NCBI GenBank assembly: GCA_017443685.1
Contig: JAFSYD010000136.1
Location: 1 to 6,639, forward strand
From: Lachnospiraceae bacterium
Lineage (GTDB): Bacteria; Bacillota; Clostridia; Lachnospirales; Lachnospiraceae
Direction: 5' to 3'
DNA: 6,639 bases
The notes beneath the pieces were generated by a model, which saw only the letters and a list, made by a program, of their open reading frames with translations, was not told the DNA's origin and did not search any database. This document shows positions 6,522 to 6,639 of this stretch, piece after piece. Position 1 is the first letter of the stretch. The number at the start of each line of letters is the position of its first letter. A program made the translations under genes and the position numbers.

Positions 6522-6635
6522 ATGGGTTCTACAGGTAATAATAAAACAGTTGTGACGGTCGTTTGTGTGATCGTTCTTCTTCTTTTTGCGGGTGGGGCGG
6601 CCGGCTTTTTCGGGATGAGCTACTTCGAAAGATAG
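6522..6635 (+). CDS. Putative 37-aa single-pass membrane microprotein
   Basis: Short ORF of unrecognised family, ATG at 6522 and TAG at 6633-6635. A polar N-terminus (GSTGNNK) is followed by one strongly hydrophobic helix, about residues 10-30. The helix carries small-xxx-small spacing (Gly24/Gly28 and Ala27/Gly31) typical of helix packing, and the tail is GMSYFER. The single Lys before the helix, against Glu plus Arg after it, weakly favours N-inside/C-outside. A GGAG (6507-6510) inside the end of the acyltransferase gene lies 11 bases upstream, slightly far but usable. The 6-bp gap to the acyltransferase stop suggests co-translation with that gene. It could instead be the leader of a gene broken by a premature stop, or a chance ORF. 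Only four bases follow the stop, so what comes next is not visible. No function is assigned. Confidence 0.5.
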   Translation: MGSTGNNKTVVTVVCVIVLLLFAGGAAGFFGMSYFER

Positions 6636-6639
6636 CGAA

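Overview
The window reads as one uninterrupted, single-strand (+) gene run from a low-GC-phylum Gram-positive, most likely a GC-richer member of the Clostridia / Lachnospiraceae. Reasons: strong AGGAGG-type ribosome binding sites in front of almost every gene, the compact purE-purM-purN-purD order, PurE and PurD sequence style I associate with Clostridia (for example GMDDPLCGG in PurD), and an OatA-like acyltransferase with no outer-membrane features nearby. The taxonomic call is inference.

Bases 1-3476 hold four de novo purine biosynthesis genes. The 3' part of purE (cut by the window start) is followed by purM, purN and purD. Together they cover GAR synthesis (PurD), GAR formylation (PurN), AIR ring closure (PurM) and the carboxylated-AIR step (PurE). 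Gene spacing is tight (35 bp, a 7 bp overlap, 68 bp), and no terminator or clear internal promoter is visible. The most striking point here is in the truncated PurE: the normally invariant catalytic histidine of the SAHR motif reads as glutamine (SAQR).

Bases 3466-6515 switch abruptly in function but not in strand or spacing. A secreted SGNH hydrolase with a C-terminal fibronectin-III-like domain starts inside the end of purD (11 bp overlap). It is followed 14 bp later by a 642-aa membrane acyltransferase-3 protein with a C-terminal SGNH domain, the architecture of peptidoglycan O-acetyltransferase OatA. The pair looks like a cell-surface O-acylation / deacylation module riding on the purine operon.

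Bases 6522-6635 hold a very short ORF of 37 codons. It encodes a single predicted transmembrane helix with small-xxx-small motifs and a short aromatic C-terminal tail. It lies 6 bp after the acyltransferase stop and may be a microprotein partner of that acyltransferase. No RNA genes, mobile elements, CRISPR arrays, long repeats or terminators were found. Every stretch longer than about 70 bp is coding.
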